From an uncultured Lachnospiraceae bacterium (lineage in GTDB: Bacteria > Bacillota > Clostridia > Lachnospirales > Lachnospiraceae), in assembly GCA_910586405.1 (NCBI GenBank), contig CAJUII010000006.1, positions 1 through 64,000 of the forward strand: a stretch of DNA of 64,000 nucleotides. Reading direction: 5' to 3'. Position 1 is the stretch's first letter, and the number at the start of each line of letters is the position of its first letter. Shown in pieces: positions 63,691-64,000 of this stretch. The translations under genes and the position numbers were made by a program. The notes beneath the pieces were generated by a model. That model made no database searches and was not told where the DNA came from. It saw only the letters and a list, made by a program, of their open reading frames with translations.

Positions 63691-64000
63691 CTATATTGAA
63701 TCCCATTTCCCGACAAGCCGCTTAAGCAGAGGTATTCTTCCTAATAATATCGTACCCATCCAAGCTGACGCCAATACAATCACAGCTTCAAATGCATTGA
63801 GGACATACGAAGGGTGCACATTCCATGTAAAACGCTGAATCAGAAATATAACGAAATATTCTGATAAAATATAAATCCCCATACTGTCAGCACCTAGCCG
63901 TCTCAGCATATTCAGTCCACTCACGCTTGCGTTTCGCACAGACAGATACTGCCACAATAAGATAAAAAATAAGCTGCCGACAAAACCGATTATCAATCTA
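63691..64000 (-). CDS. acyltransferase family membrane protein, C-terminal fragment
   Basis: Only the 3' end (about 100 aa) lies in the window; the frame continues past base 64000. It has two to three hydrophobic helices and the segment MLRRLGADSMGIYILSEYFV, like the end of acyltransferase-3 proteins (OatA-type), where LGxxSLxIYLxH is typical; here the His is replaced by Glu. Substrate unknown. Confidence 0.7.
   Translation of the reverse strand, partial: RLIIGFVGSLFFILLWQYLSVRNASVSGLNMLRRLGADSMGIYILSEYFVIFLIQRFTWNVHPSYVLNAFEAVIVLASAWMGTILLGRIPLLKRLVGKWDSI

Noticed and set aside
63389..63838. Plus-strand 149-aa frame rich in Phe/Tyr/Ile/Leu
   Set aside because: It is a by-product of the T-rich repeat tract and runs antisense into two real genes; no SD, no family resemblance.

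Overview
This window looks like core chromosome of a spore-forming, anaerobic Gram-positive bacterium of the class Clostridia, most likely family Lachnospiraceae. The support is PolC, PcrA with a C-terminal Tudor-like tail, the spoIIGA-sigE-sigG block, a six-cysteine (SCIFF) peptide with its radical SAM maturase, a fused SecDF, a TIGR04086-type membrane protein and a lysine (L-box) riboswitch in front of dapA. No phage, insertion sequence, CRISPR array, rRNA or tRNA was recognised. Nearly all genes are vertically conserved housekeeping genes, so the interest lies mainly in regulation and gene order.

Layout. 1-7.4 kb holds mixed single genes: pcrA, an orphan substrate-binding lipoprotein, an L,D-transpeptidase, a small unknown, a DUF1836 regulator, a TrpR-like YerC regulator and a degenerate M23 membrane protein. 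7.5-12 kb holds a cold-shock gene, a riboswitch-controlled dapA-dapB-hisA-like operon, cobO and a two-OB-fold SSB-like protein. 12-19 kb holds typA, a SpoIID-like peptidoglycan-binding protein, a YigZ protein and a class A PBP. 19-29.6 kb holds recJ, an acyl-ACP thioesterase, TraX, secDF, the scfA-scfB peptide/maturase pair, a GH25 lysozyme, a small membrane protein and a CNNM/CorC transporter-like protein. 29.6-34.5 kb is an apparent operon of a chemoreceptor, an Sfp-type phosphopantetheinyl transferase and a large unrecognised protein with a cyclic-nucleotide-binding-like N-terminus.

34.6-49.6 kb is the division and cell-wall cluster followed by sporulation genes, all on the minus strand: mraZ, rsmH, ftsL, two class B PBPs, murD, ftsW/spoVE, murA, ftsQ, ftsZ, spoIIGA, sigE, sigG. 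mraY and murG, normally part of this cluster, are absent from it. mraZ is preceded by a strong promoter and four AAAGTGG-type repeats at exactly 10-bp spacing, the expected MraZ operator. spoIIGA is preceded by a TTGACA/TATAAT pair 21 bp apart, like the long-spacer Spo0A-activated spoIIG promoter of Bacillus; the ftsZ terminator hairpin lies inside that promoter.

49.7-62.8 kb is the pyrH-frr-uppS-cdsA-dxr-rseP-ispG-polC cluster (UMP kinase, ribosome recycling, isoprenoid and phospholipid precursor synthesis, site-2 protease, replicative polymerase), headed by a bactofilin instead of the usual rpsB-tsf, plus a polysaccharide deacetylase. The last kilobase holds a TIGR01440 protein, a strongly repetitive T/A/C-rich spacer and the 3' end of an acyltransferase that runs off the window.

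I found no gene set that clearly amounts to an undescribed system. The best candidates for follow-up are the chemoreceptor/PPTase/CNB-like operon, the operator in front of yerC, the hairpin separating scfA from scfB, and the overlapped spoIIG promoter. Where start codons were moved, this rests on visible Shine-Dalgarno (SD) sequences, promoters or family N-termini, as stated in each entry.
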